DNA of 64,000 bases from Idiomarina piscisalsi (GTDB lineage Bacteria > Pseudomonadota > Gammaproteobacteria > Enterobacterales > Alteromonadaceae). Each line of letters starts with the position of its first letter. Positions within the stretch are counted from its first letter, which is position 1. The stretch covers positions 186,001 through 250,000 of the forward strand of contig NZ_CP022133.1 of the NCBI RefSeq assembly GCF_002211765.1, written 5' to 3'. Both the position numbers and the translations under genes were made by a program. The notes beneath the pieces are model-generated. The model saw only the letters and a list, made by a program, of their open reading frames with translations. It did no database searches and was not told where the DNA came from. This document shows positions 45,787 through 55,057 of this stretch, piece after piece.

Positions 45787-46988
45787 AAATCTTCCTCTTT
45801 AACGGCACGGTTTTGGAAGAAGCGAGCGACTTCTTCGCCGCCGCCGTGAATATTGCACATACCAACAACCAGTGCGTTGCCTGCGGATTCTTCTAAAATG
45901 GTTTCTGTTATATCGGTTGTGTCACCGCCTTCAAGTACAAGTAGCTTTTCCGGATCGAGTCCGTGCTTTACTGCGTTTCGAACAAAGACAAAACAACCAG
46001 AGCCCATCAAGATGACTTTATCGGCCTTGGTCCATTTTCCGGCTTCTTCAGCCATTTGCTGAGACCGATGTGGGCGGTCGGCCCGGCAGTTAATCAACAT
46101 GATTTTGCGGCGATCTTCACCGAACTTCTCAATCATGTTTTCCCAAATCTTGCCGGTCGACTCCGGGTCGTTAGCGGCAAAGCCATTAACAAACACAATT
46201 TCACGCTTGAAATAGTTAATGTGCAGAACTTGCATAGCACCAGCTTCCGGCTCAAGTTCGGTCATGCCTTTTAACGCTTTATCTCGGTCAACGCCAAGGT
46301 GTTCGCATATTTTTAAAGCCAGAGCGACGTTTTCTTTATGCTCGGCGTAACGAAATTGACTCATCGTGTCTTCAGAAATGGCCTCAACCTCTTCCAGTGT
46401 GACACCGTGGAGCTGTGACTTTCTGTCTTTACAGGAGTGTTCAAAGGTGGGGAGTAAATCTCGTTCGGCGGTGAACAAGTTGCCCTTAACGGGCGTACTC
46501 CCAGCCAAAGCTAAGGCGACATCTTCTTCGCCGGGCCCCATCACATCTAAATGGTCAGGGCGGGCATTGGTAATGACACCCACATTAGAACGCACCATGC
46601 GCAGCTCGCTCAATGACTGATACTGCGGTTGTAGTGCCATGCATTCCATAACCACAATTTCCGGCTTTAATTTAGCCATGCGCTTTAGCGTGCGCATTTG
46701 TTCAATGATATTGGCACCACTGATGCGGTAAATTGGAAATTCACGCCCGTCAGGGTCAGTGACTGCGGCGGCAGAGCCCGTTGTTTTTGCGCATACTCGC
46801 TTGCCGCCGGCGCGAAGGCCAGCAGCAATCAATCGAGTGACACTGGTTTTTCCACGTGTGCCATTGACGTGGACGCGTACTGGAATACGGCTAACCAGCC
46901 AACGGTGTTTTAGTGCTTCTAAACCACCTGCAAGAACAAGTGCTAACCAAAGTCCTGCAACAATGGCGAGCAAAACCGGTATTTCCAT
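45783..46988 (-). CDS. pgsB: Poly-gamma-glutamate synthase PgsB/CapB (Mur-ligase-like)
   Basis: The 401-residue enzyme has one N-terminal membrane helix and a Mur-ligase-type ATPase: P loop VNGTRGKTSVTRLIAAGL (about 41-58), then VVMECMALQPQYQ, ITNARPDHLDVMGP and a C-terminal region with ADRPHRSQQMAEEAGKW. It adds glutamate through gamma-carboxyl bonds. ATG 46988 follows GGGGAG, which rules out the six-residue longer ORF. An 18-bp palindrome lies in the promoter. No pgsA or pgsE is present in the window. Confidence 0.92.
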   Translation of the reverse strand: MEIPVLLAIVAGLWLALVLAGGLEALKHRWLVSRIPVRVHVNGTRGKTSVTRLIAAGLRAGGKRVCAKTTGSAAAVTDPDGREFPIYRISGANIIEQMRTLKRMAKLKPEIVVMECMALQPQYQSLSELRMVRSNVGVITNARPDHLDVMGPGEEDVALALAGSTPVKGNLFTAERDLLPTFEHSCKDRKSQLHGVTLEEVEAISEDTMSQFRYAEHKENVALALKICEHLGVDRDKALKGMTELEPEAGAMQVLHINYFKREIVFVNGFAANDPESTGKIWENMIEKFGEDRRKIMLINCRADRPHRSQQMAEEAGKWTKADKVILMGSGCFVFVRNAVKHGLDPEKLLVLEGGDTTDITETILEESAGNALVVGMCNIHGGGEEVARFFQNRAVKEEDL

Positions 46989-47002
46989 AATCGCTCCCCT
47001 TA

Positions 47003-47020
47003 ACATACATAAATGTATGT
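47003..47020. promoter_or_regulatory. palindromic operator candidate before pgsB
   Basis: ACATACAT-AA-ATGTATGT is a perfect 8-2-8 inverted repeat 15 bp upstream of the pgsB start codon. It resembles the half-sites of AcrR-type operators, but the spacing is shorter. It also shares 12 of 16 positions with the near-palindrome at 1207-1222. A repressor binding here would block transcription of pgsBCW. Confidence 0.5.
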
Positions 47021-47119
47021 ATTCTTTTTAGCGAACCTTTATGAAAAAAACCAATGAATTTAGGGATCTTTACACTTTAGTTCGCAAGAAGAAGCGGATG
47101 ACCGTATGGCGAATTGGGA

Positions 47120-47458
47120 TTATGCTTTTTTAACGAATTCGGACTTTAATTTCATGGGACCAATGCCGTCTATTTTGCAGTCGATGTCATGATCACCTGC
47201 TACCAGGCGAATGTTTTTCACTTTCGTGCCGACCTTAACGACGGAAGAAGACCCTTTTATTTTCAAGTCTTTAATCACAGTGACGGTATCGCCGTCTTCA
47301 AGCGGTGTGCCGTTAGAGTCACGGTACTGGGGGGTATTTTCAGTGTCTGTTGGTTCATCTTCAGACCACTCATGGGCGCATTCAGGGCAAATCAGTAAGT
47401 TACCGTCGTGATAAGTGAAGGTTGACTGGCATTCAGGGCAGGCGGGGAAGTCGCTCAT
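47120..47458 (-). CDS. yjdM: YjdM/PhnA-family zinc-ribbon protein
   Basis: The 112-residue protein has an N-terminal zinc ribbon with [25 protein letters not shown] (two CPEC pairs, residues 7-33) and the PhnA domain with [40 protein letters not shown] and [23 protein letters not shown]. Despite the old name PhnA it is not the phosphonoacetate hydrolase and has no proven role. AAAGGA lies before the ATG. It stands alone on its strand between pgsB and the SLC13 gene. Confidence 0.93.
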   Translation of the reverse strand: MSDFPACPECQSTFTYHDGNLLICPECAHEWSEDEPTDTENTPQYRDSNGTPLEDGDTVTVIKDLKIKGSSSVVKVGTKVKNIRLVAGDHDIDCKIDGIGPMKLKSEFVKKA

Positions 47459-47517
47459 TAGAAATCCTTTTAAATTAAAAAGAGGCGCAATTATAGCCTG
47501 TTAGCGCCACGCCCGCA

Positions 47518-48882
47518 TTAAACGAACAGCAACACCGCAATTGTTGTTATTACGGCCAGTAGAACGTTAAGAACAACTCCCTCTCGTGCCATAGCTTTTA
47601 TCGTAATGCGTTTAGAGGCAAACACAATAGAGTTTGGCGGTGTTGCGACAGGCATGCAGAATGCACAGCTACAGGCAATAACGGCCGGAATCATCAGTAA
47701 TTCAATCGGTAACTGTAATGCCGTAGCGGTGGCTGCCAAAATAGGCATAAGTAGAGTGGCGGTCGCTGTATTGGATGTGACTTCGGTGACAAACGAGACG
47801 GTCAGAGTGAGCACAAAAATGAGCAACCATAAAGGAAGCGCACCTAACGCTGTGAGCGACTGGCCAATGATATCACCCAGGCCGCTTTCCATTACGCCCC
47901 GGGCCAGACAAATGCCGCCGGCAAATAGCAATAAGATGCCCCAGGGAATGTCTTTCGCCAGTGTCCAGTTAAGCAGTTTTTCGTGCTTAATTTTGCCGCT
48001 TGGAATCACAAACATCGCAACCACACCGGCTAAAGCGACAGTGGCATCATTTAAGCTGCCCAGCCCTAAAAAGCCGGTCCAGCCGCCAAATGGTGCTGTG
48101 CGGGTTATCCACAGGAAAACGACGGCACCAAACACCATTAATACGCGCTTTTCATAGGTGGTCATTTTACTCGTAGTGGGAAGCTCTAATGGTTTTGTGA
48201 GCTTGACGTGTCGAGTGAGCCACAAAGCAATCACTGGTAACCCGAGCAGAACCATCGGTAAACCAATGCTAAGCCAGCGGGTAAAGCTGAACTCGGTTCC
48301 GGTAATATTCTGATAAATGGAGGCGAAAATTAAATTAGGCGGTGTGCCGACCAAGGTAGCAATACCGCCTAACGAGCCGGCGTAAGCAAGACCCAATAAC
48401 AGTGCGCGTTGAAAGCTTTCGTCGTCGCTGGCATCGGCGAGTGCCAGAGCGACGGGCAAAAGTGCCAGAACACCAGCGGTATTCGATATCCACATGGATA
48501 AAAATGCGGTCGCAGCCATAAACGAAATAACCACTTTGCGACCATTGTCAGCTCCGATACGGGCGATAAGCGTTAATGCCATACGTTTGTGAACGCCGCT
48601 GGCTTCCACCGCTTTGGCCAACATAAAGGCACCCATGAACAATAAAATGATATTGTCACCCAGCGCGCCTGCAGCGGTGCTGGTATCAATAACTCCGAAT
48701 ACGGGCAGTAACACGAAGGGCAACAATGAAGTGACAGGCAGAGGAATGCATTCGGTGACCCACCACCAAGCGACCCAGACAACTGTGCTTAGAGTGAGAG
48801 CCGCCGGTAAAGGCATGTTGGCGAGTTGGGTGGCAAGCAGTACAATGAGAGCGGTTAACGGCCCGAGCGCTAAATGTTTCAT
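47518..48882 (-). CDS. SLC13/DASS family sodium-coupled dicarboxylate or sulfate transporter
   Basis: The 454-residue protein has eleven to twelve membrane segments and the SLC13 signature parts: SMWISNTAGVLALLPVALAL, GGIATLVGTPPNLIFASI (the SNT-type helical hairpin with TPPN), and the second repeat TEVTSNTATATLLMPIL with MPVATPPNSIVFAS. Two conserved SNT motifs predict a Na+ and anion binding site. It is divergent from the ATP-grasp gene, 61 bases apart. Confidence 0.9.
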   Translation of the reverse strand: MKHLALGPLTALIVLLATQLANMPLPAALTLSTVVWVAWWWVTECIPLPVTSLLPFVLLPVFGVIDTSTAAGALGDNIILLFMGAFMLAKAVEASGVHKRMALTLIARIGADNGRKVVISFMAATAFLSMWISNTAGVLALLPVALALADASDDESFQRALLLGLAYAGSLGGIATLVGTPPNLIFASIYQNITGTEFSFTRWLSIGLPMVLLGLPVIALWLTRHVKLTKPLELPTTSKMTTYEKRVLMVFGAVVFLWITRTAPFGGWTGFLGLGSLNDATVALAGVVAMFVIPSGKIKHEKLLNWTLAKDIPWGILLLFAGGICLARGVMESGLGDIIGQSLTALGALPLWLLIFVLTLTVSFVTEVTSNTATATLLMPILAATATALQLPIELLMIPAVIACSCAFCMPVATPPNSIVFASKRITIKAMAREGVVLNVLLAVITTIAVLLFV

Positions 48883-48943
48883 TAAACGATTTTTCTATCC
48901 ATTGCGTATCTTTCCCAGTAAAGATAATAGATAAGAGGTTCAC

Positions 48944-49885
48944 ATGCGAGATATTGTTATTCTGCACGAAAATGAAGAGTGGCTAGTGCCATTGAGAGCA
49001 GAATTTGAGAAGCGCGGAGTTGAGGCCAAAGAGTGGTTTTTGGACACTGGCGTCATTCCTTTTACCGAACTGCCTGACGATGCGGTGTATTACAACCGCA
49101 TGAGTGCCTCTTCGCATACCCGAGGGCATCGTTTTGCGCCAGAACTCACTCGTATGGCCTTAACCTGGTTGGAAAGCAACAATCGAACGGTTGTGAATGG
49201 TACCGGCGTTCTTGCGCTGGAAGTCTGCAAGTTATCGCAGTATGCGGCATTGCAAAAAGCCGGGCTGAATGTTCCTAAAACACAAGCGGTCGTGGGTAAG
49301 AGTTTATTGGTTGAAGCTGCTGAAACGTTTGCTCAGTGGCCCGTTATTTTAAAACCGAATCGTGGCGGCAAAGGCTTGGGTGTTATTAAGTTTGATGATG
49401 CTGCTGGTTTGCAAGCTTATATTGATAGTGCCGACTACGAAGAGCCTCTGGACGGTGTTTGGTTGTTGCAGGAGTACATCAAACCGAAACAACCCCACAT
49501 TACCCGCAGCGAGTTTGTTGGTCAGAAATTTGTTTATGCAGTGAATGTGAATACCGAACAGGGGTTTGAGCTCTGTCCGGCCGATGTCTGTAGTGTTGAT
49601 GATGCGTTTTGCCCGACCAGCGAAGCGCCGGCGGAAACGCCGAATAAATTTACGATTACTAAACGCTTTAACGACCACGAAATTATTTTCGCCCTTGAAG
49701 CCTTTTTAAAGGCGAATGATATTGATGTCGCCGGTATTGAATTCATAGAGGACGACAAAGGTGAGTTGTACGTGTATGACGTGAATACCAATACCAATTA
49801 TAACCAAACGGCCGAGCGGGAAGCGGGTGTAAAGCAAACCGGAATGGGTGCTCTGGCTGACTATCTTATTGATTTAGCCAAATAA
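48944..49885 (+). CDS. RimK-like ATP-grasp ligase
   Basis: The 313-residue protein has an N-terminal pre-ATP-grasp domain (about 1-95) and an ATP-grasp fold with WPVILKPNRGGKGLGVIKF (glycine-rich loop, about 130-148), LLQEYIKPKQPHITRSEFVG, and the metal-binding end IEFIEDDKGELYVYDVNTNTNYNQ. RimK-like enzymes join a carboxylate to an amine, often adding glutamate to proteins or cofactors. No substrate gene is next to it. AGAGG lies before the ATG. Confidence 0.83.
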   Translation: MRDIVILHENEEWLVPLRAEFEKRGVEAKEWFLDTGVIPFTELPDDAVYYNRMSASSHTRGHRFAPELTRMALTWLESNNRTVVNGTGVLALEVCKLSQYAALQKAGLNVPKTQAVVGKSLLVEAAETFAQWPVILKPNRGGKGLGVIKFDDAAGLQAYIDSADYEEPLDGVWLLQEYIKPKQPHITRSEFVGQKFVYAVNVNTEQGFELCPADVCSVDDAFCPTSEAPAETPNKFTITKRFNDHEIIFALEAFLKANDIDVAGIEFIEDDKGELYVYDVNTNTNYNQTAEREAGVKQTGMGALADYLIDLAK

Positions 49886-49903
49886 CGACTCCCTCAATAA
49901 GAG

Positions 49904-49938
49904 AAAAAAACGGCCCCAACACGTGGGGCCGCAAAAAA
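49904..49938 (-). terminator. terminator after TonB receptor gene
   Basis: CGGCCCCA (49911-49918) pairs with TGGGGCCG (49924-49931) with a five-base loop. Seven A at 49904-49910 become the T tract on the minus strand, and six A at 49933-49938 also allow use on the plus strand after the ATP-grasp gene. Confidence 0.9.
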
Positions 49939-49959
49939 GCCAGGGAGAGAGTCTGGCGT

Positions 49960-52092
49960 TTAGAAAGTGTATTCCACACCAAAGGATGCTGTTTGAGGCT
50001 TATTAGGACGAGCACCATGCGGTGAACGAGCGACAATTTGTTGCTGATCAAACAGGTTTTCGACTTTGAAATAAACCGCCATGTTGTTGTTCATCTCATA
50101 ACGGCTGACGAAATCAGTGACAAACACAGATTCCGTTCTGTCGAATTGGCTGTCGGTACGGTTACAGCCCGTGCTGACGCACATTTCGTCGGCGTATTTT
50201 GCCACAATGTAGTTTATCCAACCGTTTTGGTTGTCTAGTGCAACGCGCATACTGAACGTATTTTGCGGAATGTCTGCCAATTCATCACCGTCAAGGTTAT
50301 TCAGGTTATCTTCGCTGATTTCACCTTTGGTGTAGGTATAGGTTACATCCACAGGAATCAGGAAGCTTCCTGCTTCAAACGTGTTGCTTGCCTGGAACTC
50401 CAGGCCACGAACAACTGATTCGCCTAGTACGTAGTTGCCTGATTCAGCACCGTTGTCGCATGGGTTCGCGATTGAGCATTGTTGTGTTGTGTCGTTAAAG
50501 TCGCTGTAGAAGCCAACCGCTTCGACAAACAAAGCGCCTTGGTTGTAACGTACGCCAGCCTCGTAGTTCGTGCTGGTTTCAGGCTCTTGGTTCTCTTTTG
50601 CACCGCCACCTAAGGGGGAAAAACCTTTGTGTACGCCTGCCAGAACCTGCCAGTTATCGTTTACATCATAAGTAAATGATGCCCCTGGCAACCACTCGCT
50701 GCTGTCATTCGAGCGTGCACTGTCAAGTTCTGAGCGAGCTGTGTCAGCAAATTGATAGCGGTAGGACTCTACGTCTTCATATCTCAGCGCGACGTTGACC
50801 ATTAACGCATCGCTTACTCGCCACTCGTCAGTTAACCATACGCTCAACGCGTCAGCGCCCTCTAAGCGGTTATTGCTTCCAGTTGGCATGACGGTGTTTT
50901 GGAAAACCAAGCTGCCGTTCACTTGATCGTATACAGAAACAGGTTGGAAGCGATCCATCTCGTCACTATGGTCGCGAGCGCCCAGCTCCAACGTATGGTT
51001 AGCTAGGGTAAACTGCGCATTGGCCTCGATGCCTTTTGATTCGTACGCGCGGTTGTTGTTTTTGTAGTTCAGACCAGTCTCATCCATGGCGCCGTGCAGT
51101 ATGGCTAAGGCATCTTCATCGCCATTGTTAGCGGCATTAACATACGCATTACCGCCATCAAGTTTGAACCAGTTACGAGCGAAGTCATTGTAGTAACCAA
51201 GGATATTCAGTGTAAGGTTATCTGACGCTTCGAATGCATAATTCAGGCTATAGCCTTTATGTGAATTGTCCATCTGATCGATTTCCGACAATCCATAGCG
51301 ACGGTTTTCATCTTTTTCGAAGTCTGAATCTGTCAGTCCCAGATAGGTTTCGTTTGAAATCTCTTCGGAGTACTGAACTTTAGCCAACAAGCTTTGACGA
51401 TCGCCAGTCCATTTTAATTTTGCAACATAGTCTTCAATGTCGAATCCAGCGTCACGGCTGCTGCGGTCGATATCTTTAAAACCGTCGCTGCTGCGTTGAA
51501 CGGTTTCTAGCAAGAAGCCCCACTGACCTTTTGTGCCGCCAACATGCGCATGAATATCGCGGCTGCTGTTTTCACCGAACTCAGTCAATACTTGACCACC
51601 GAACTGCTCCGGAACGGGGGTCGTAACCAGGTTAAGTACACCACCAGTGGTTTGAGGACCATAACGCAATAATGGAGCGCCCTTCAGCACTTCAATAGAA
51701 GACATGCGGAAGGTGGTTGGGAAGTAATATGCAGCCGGGTTTGAGTAGGGCGCTGGCGCTACCATAACGCCGTCTTCCAAAAGGGTCACTTTACTGACAC
51801 GGCCGGCGGTTGCGGCACGGATACCAATGTTTGGGCGGAGGCCCTGGCCGTCTTCTTCACGCACATAGACACCAGGGATGGTTTTCATCAACTGGTTAAT
51901 GTCGGATGGTACTTCAATTCGCATTTGCTCTTCGTCGATAACGGCGCTTGAGCCTGCAGTGGCTCTGGAGTCAGTTTTTGTACCGATAATTTTGATTTGT
52001 TCAATATCATCAGTTCGGTCAATAGCCACTTCTGCAAAGGCCGGAGCAGCGAAGCTTGCAAGAATAGCCGTAGTCAGTAACGTCTTTTTCAT
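49960..52092 (-). CDS. TonB-dependent ferric siderophore/dicitrate-type receptor
   Basis: The 710-residue receptor has a signal peptide (1-20, ending AFA), a plug with QIKIIGTKT, MKTIPGVYVREEDGQGLRPNIGIR, SSIEVLKGAPLLRYGPQTTGGVLNLVT (about 30-165), and a barrel ending NKPQTASFGVEYTF. The plug is of the FecA type for iron chelates. A Fur-box-like site about 75 bp before the start supports iron control. There is no FecR-type signalling domain. No iron ABC transporter is nearby. AGGG before the ATG serves as ribosome binding site. Confidence 0.88.
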   Translation of the reverse strand: MKKTLLTTAILASFAAPAFAEVAIDRTDDIEQIKIIGTKTDSRATAGSSAVIDEEQMRIEVPSDINQLMKTIPGVYVREEDGQGLRPNIGIRAATAGRVSKVTLLEDGVMVAPAPYSNPAAYYFPTTFRMSSIEVLKGAPLLRYGPQTTGGVLNLVTTPVPEQFGGQVLTEFGENSSRDIHAHVGGTKGQWGFLLETVQRSSDGFKDIDRSSRDAGFDIEDYVAKLKWTGDRQSLLAKVQYSEEISNETYLGLTDSDFEKDENRRYGLSEIDQMDNSHKGYSLNYAFEASDNLTLNILGYYNDFARNWFKLDGGNAYVNAANNGDEDALAILHGAMDETGLNYKNNNRAYESKGIEANAQFTLANHTLELGARDHSDEMDRFQPVSVYDQVNGSLVFQNTVMPTGSNNRLEGADALSVWLTDEWRVSDALMVNVALRYEDVESYRYQFADTARSELDSARSNDSSEWLPGASFTYDVNDNWQVLAGVHKGFSPLGGGAKENQEPETSTNYEAGVRYNQGALFVEAVGFYSDFNDTTQQCSIANPCDNGAESGNYVLGESVVRGLEFQASNTFEAGSFLIPVDVTYTYTKGEISEDNLNNLDGDELADIPQNTFSMRVALDNQNGWINYIVAKYADEMCVSTGCNRTDSQFDRTESVFVTDFVSRYEMNNNMAVYFKVENLFDQQQIVARSPHGARPNKPQTASFGVEYTF

Positions 52093-52162
52093 GATCTACC
52101 CTGTTAATGTTTTTTGAAAGGTTATTTCATTATTGGTTTATCAAATCGCCGCGAATGCTAAT

Positions 52163-52181
52163 ATAAATAATAATGATTCGC
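52163..52181. promoter_or_regulatory. Fur-box candidate
   Basis: The 19 bases ATAAATAATAATGATTCGC match 12 of 19 positions of the Fur consensus. They lie in the divergent promoter region of the TonB receptor gene, 71-89 bp from its start. The rest of the 228-bp gap is AT-rich without other clear elements. Confidence 0.6.
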
Positions 52182-52320
52182 AACAACAGTTTTTATCTTT
52201 AGCAATTCTTTGGTCGGTTTTTTTGTGGTACTTGTCGTTGTCTTAGTCAGAGAGTTTGGTTAAAAGCGCTTGGGCGAGGTAAAGTGTTTACAAAGAGGGG
52301 AAACCGTTAAGGCGCTTTAA

Positions 52321-53256
52321 ATGACGAAAATAATAAAACTGACCACGGTGCTAACCGTATTAGCTGGTGTAGTCGGTTGCAGTTCATTAACTAGTGACTC
52401 AGAGCAAACCATTCAGTATCAATGCGGGGCGGCCGAAGTTACGCTCAACTTTACTGACGCGGCAGCGACACTTCATTACAAAGGCAGCTCGACACATTTG
52501 CAGCAGGTGGTTAGTGCATCGGGCGCACGCTATAACGACGGTGCTGATCCCGTCACCCAATATTGGGGGAAAGGTAATGAAGCGACCATTACCTGGCAGG
52601 GACAGGAATTGCCAACCTGTGTGGAAAAAGGCACTTTGCCTAAGCACTTTACAGGCCGTGGCAACGAACCTTTCTGGCAGGTTGCGGTTAATCCGCAACA
52701 CATGACCATTACGACACCGAATACCGAAGCAATTGTTGATGTCGCGCCGGCCAAAGTCGTTTCTGAGAACCCTTATGAATGGCGCATTGACTCAGCCACA
52801 GCAACGCAGTTAGTGGTTATTGATACGTTATGTCGGGACTCGATGAGTGGCAGGCTTTACCCCTACCAAGTCGATTTGCACGAAGACGGTAACGTTTATT
52901 CCGGCTGTGGTGGCGACAGTGAATGGTTAGTGCAGGGTGTCGAGTGGCAATTGGTTAAATTTGGCGACCATCCGCTCAATACAAAAACGCCGACACTGAG
53001 TTTTCTGGCCGACGGTCAGCTGACTGGATTTAATGGCTGTAATAGGTACTTCGGGCAATACAACTTAGGTGGTGAGCTGGCGCAAATACAGCTTATGGGA
53101 AGTACCAAAATGGCGTGTCCAGAAACCGCCAGTCAACTGGAAAGAGAGTTCAGTGACGCTATGCAACGTGTCTATCAAGTATTTATTGATAACAATGAGC
53201 GCTTAGTGTTGACCACTCGCGGTAATCGACAACTGATTTTTGTCGAGCAACAGTAG
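52321..53256 (+). CDS. lipoprotein with MliC-, COG3650- and META-type domains
   Basis: The 311-residue protein has a lipoprotein signal with lipobox VVGC (Cys20). Three small domains follow: an MliC-like region (about 30-100, with YQCGAAEVTLNF and Cys), a COG3650-type part (about 105-200, with GRGNEPFWQVAV and CRDSMSGRLYPYQVDLHEDG), and a C-terminal META domain (about 205-310, with GFNGCNRYFGQYNL and STKMACPE). Such envelope proteins are linked to stress resistance or lysozyme inhibition. It may share a transcript with the nsrR gene, 25 bases on. Confidence 0.82.
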   Translation: MTKIIKLTTVLTVLAGVVGCSSLTSDSEQTIQYQCGAAEVTLNFTDAAATLHYKGSSTHLQQVVSASGARYNDGADPVTQYWGKGNEATITWQGQELPTCVEKGTLPKHFTGRGNEPFWQVAVNPQHMTITTPNTEAIVDVAPAKVVSENPYEWRIDSATATQLVVIDTLCRDSMSGRLYPYQVDLHEDGNVYSGCGGDSEWLVQGVEWQLVKFGDHPLNTKTPTLSFLADGQLTGFNGCNRYFGQYNLGGELAQIQLMGSTKMACPETASQLEREFSDAMQRVYQVFIDNNERLVLTTRGNRQLIFVEQQ

Positions 53257-53281
53257 CAATATCCTGATAGGGTTAACGCCT

Positions 53282-53731
53282 ATGCAACTTAAAAAATACA
53301 CCGATTATGGTCTGCGCGTTTTAATGTATCTTGCGGCCAAAAAAGACGACAATAGAGTCACGATTGATGAACTCAGTGGTATCTTCAATGTGCCCAGAAA
53401 TCACTTAAATAAAGTGGTGCATCAGTTAGGAAAAGAAGGGTTTATTGACACTCGCCGGGGGAAAAATGGTGGTTTTTTGCTGGCTGTTGACCCTGCCGAT
53501 GTGCGGTTAGACAAGATCATACGCAGGCTTGAAGGTGACGAGTACTGGATAGATTGTCATAAGCCGGAATGCGCTATATTCCCGGCCTGCGAGCTTAAGA
53601 ATTTAATCAATGAAGGTAAGGAAACGTTCTACCGGTTTTTATCAGACTATACATTAGCCTCGCTAATGCAGAATGACGCTGATATTCGCCGACTCTGGGG
53701 ACAGGAAATTCCAATAAACGAAGCACAATAA
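53282..53731 (+). CDS. nsrR: Rrf2-family nitric-oxide sensor NsrR
   Basis: The 149-residue regulator starts [21 protein letters not shown], carries an Rrf2 winged helix with [32 protein letters not shown], and three Cys in [16 protein letters not shown] that fit the NsrR [4Fe-4S] cluster motif. NsrR represses NO-defence genes such as hmp; none is next to it here. ATG 53282 matches the family start. The amidohydrolase gene begins 14 bases after its stop. Confidence 0.88.
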   Translation: MQLKKYTDYGLRVLMYLAAKKDDNRVTIDELSGIFNVPRNHLNKVVHQLGKEGFIDTRRGKNGGFLLAVDPADVRLDKIIRRLEGDEYWIDCHKPECAIFPACELKNLINEGKETFYRFLSDYTLASLMQNDADIRRLWGQEIPINEAQ

Positions 53732-53745
53732 TGAAGGGGAGTTCC

Positions 53746-55017
53746 ATGCTTAAGAAATTGGTAGTAGGCATAGCCGTTGGTTTGGCGGCGACATCAGCTC
53801 AGGCAGGAGACTGGCTGCATTGCGGGGACGTATTTGATAGTCAGTCTGGACAGCTTATTGGCGAGCGTTACATTGAAGTTGAAAATGGTGATATTAAGGC
53901 GGTCAAAGTGAACTCACCGGGAAGCTCCAGCCAAATAACCGACTTGTCAGACAGTACGTGTTTGCCGGGGTTTATTGACCTCCACGTGCACTTAGACGGT
54001 CAGTCCGGTCCAAATTCGTACATCAAGCAATTTACTCAGAACCCGGCGGACTTAGCGTTGATTGCTCAGCACTACGGCATGAAAACGCTGAAAGCGGGAT
54101 TTACAACGGTTCGTAACCCAGGTGACTCTGACAATGTGACCATTGCTTTGCGGGACGCGATTAACGCCGGCATTACCGCTGGGCCACGCATTTATACCGC
54201 AGGCAAGTCTATTGCAACAACGGGTGGGCATGCGGACCCGACAAACGGCTGGAAAGAACAACTGATGGGTCGCCCAACGCCGAAAGATGGCGTTATTAAT
54301 AGCGCTGAAGATGCTCGTGAAGCGGTTCGTCAACATTACAAAGACGGTGCCGACTTTATTAAAATTACCGCAACAGGTGGTGTATTGAGTATGGCTAGCA
54401 GCGGTGACAACCCTCAGTTTACTGACGACGAGTTAGAAGCCTTGGTTGATATTGCTGATGACTACAACTTTCATGTCGCCGCCCATGCGCACGGCAAAGC
54501 CGGTATGCTTCGTGCAGTTAAAGCAGGCATTGCGTCGGTTGAGCATGGTACTTATATGGACGACGAAGTGATTGCGGCCATGAAAGAGCATGGTACGTAT
54601 TTAGTACCGACAATTTTGGCGGGTAAATTTGTTGCTGAAAAAGCTGAAATTGACGGGTACTTCCCGGAGGTGGTAAGACCCAAAGCGCGCGAAATTGGTC
54701 CGAAAATTCAGGATACCTTCGCCAAAGCTTATAAAGCGGGTGTGAATGTGGCGTTTGGTACGGATAGCGGCGTATCTGCACATGGTGACAATGCTCTGGA
54801 ATTCCAGTACATGGTTGAAGCAGGTATGCCTGCAGCTGAAGCGATCCAGGCAGCGACAAGCGTCGCAGCTGATTTTCTGAAGAACGATAAAATTGGCCGT
54901 ATTGAAGCGAATAAAAAGGCGGATATTGTGGCGGTAAAAGGTAATCCTTTAGAGGATATTACTCTGCTACAAAATGTCAGTTTCGTGATGAAAGACGGAA
55001 AAGTGTATAAGCAATAG
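53746..55017 (+). CDS. secreted amidohydrolase (imidazolonepropionase/Xaa-Pro dipeptidase-like)
   Basis: The 423-residue protein has a signal peptide (about 1-21, ending AQA), then a metal-dependent amidohydrolase fold with HxH motif [14 protein letters not shown], a Lys ligand region [36 protein letters not shown] and [16 protein letters not shown] with the catalytic Asp. This is the COG1228 group, which includes periplasmic dipeptidases and carboxypeptidases acting on N-acyl or basic amino acids. GGGGAG before ATG 53746 decides the start. It follows nsrR closely. Confidence 0.88.
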   Translation: MLKKLVVGIAVGLAATSAQAGDWLHCGDVFDSQSGQLIGERYIEVENGDIKAVKVNSPGSSSQITDLSDSTCLPGFIDLHVHLDGQSGPNSYIKQFTQNPADLALIAQHYGMKTLKAGFTTVRNPGDSDNVTIALRDAINAGITAGPRIYTAGKSIATTGGHADPTNGWKEQLMGRPTPKDGVINSAEDAREAVRQHYKDGADFIKITATGGVLSMASSGDNPQFTDDELEALVDIADDYNFHVAAHAHGKAGMLRAVKAGIASVEHGTYMDDEVIAAMKEHGTYLVPTILAGKFVAEKAEIDGYFPEVVRPKAREIGPKIQDTFAKAYKAGVNVAFGTDSGVSAHGDNALEFQYMVEAGMPAAEAIQAATSVAADFLKNDKIGRIEANKKADIVAVKGNPLEDITLLQNVSFVMKDGKVYKQ

Positions 55018-55025
55018 AGTAACTA

Positions 55026-55057
55026 AGAGGGGTCAGTCGAAACGTACTGACCCTTCT
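55026..55057. terminator. strong hairpin between convergent amidohydrolase and MaoC genes
   Basis: Twelve-base arms (55026-55037 and 55046-55057, one G-U pair) enclose eight bases. No T run follows. The hairpin covers the last codons and stop of the MaoC-like gene, so it would serve mainly the amidohydrolase transcript. Confidence 0.5.

Noticed and set aside
47041..47133. A 30-codon frame on the plus strand (starts MKKTNEFRDLYTLVRKKKR) between pgsB and yjdM.
   Set aside because: It has no ribosome binding site, overlaps the end of yjdM, and resembles no family I know. It could be a remnant, but there is no positive support.
47606..48157. A 183-codon open frame antisense to the SLC13 transporter, and other long antisense frames (for example 43515-43973 and 45963-46274).
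   Set aside because: They mirror well-supported genes, show low-complexity composition typical of antisense frames, and lack ribosome binding sites.
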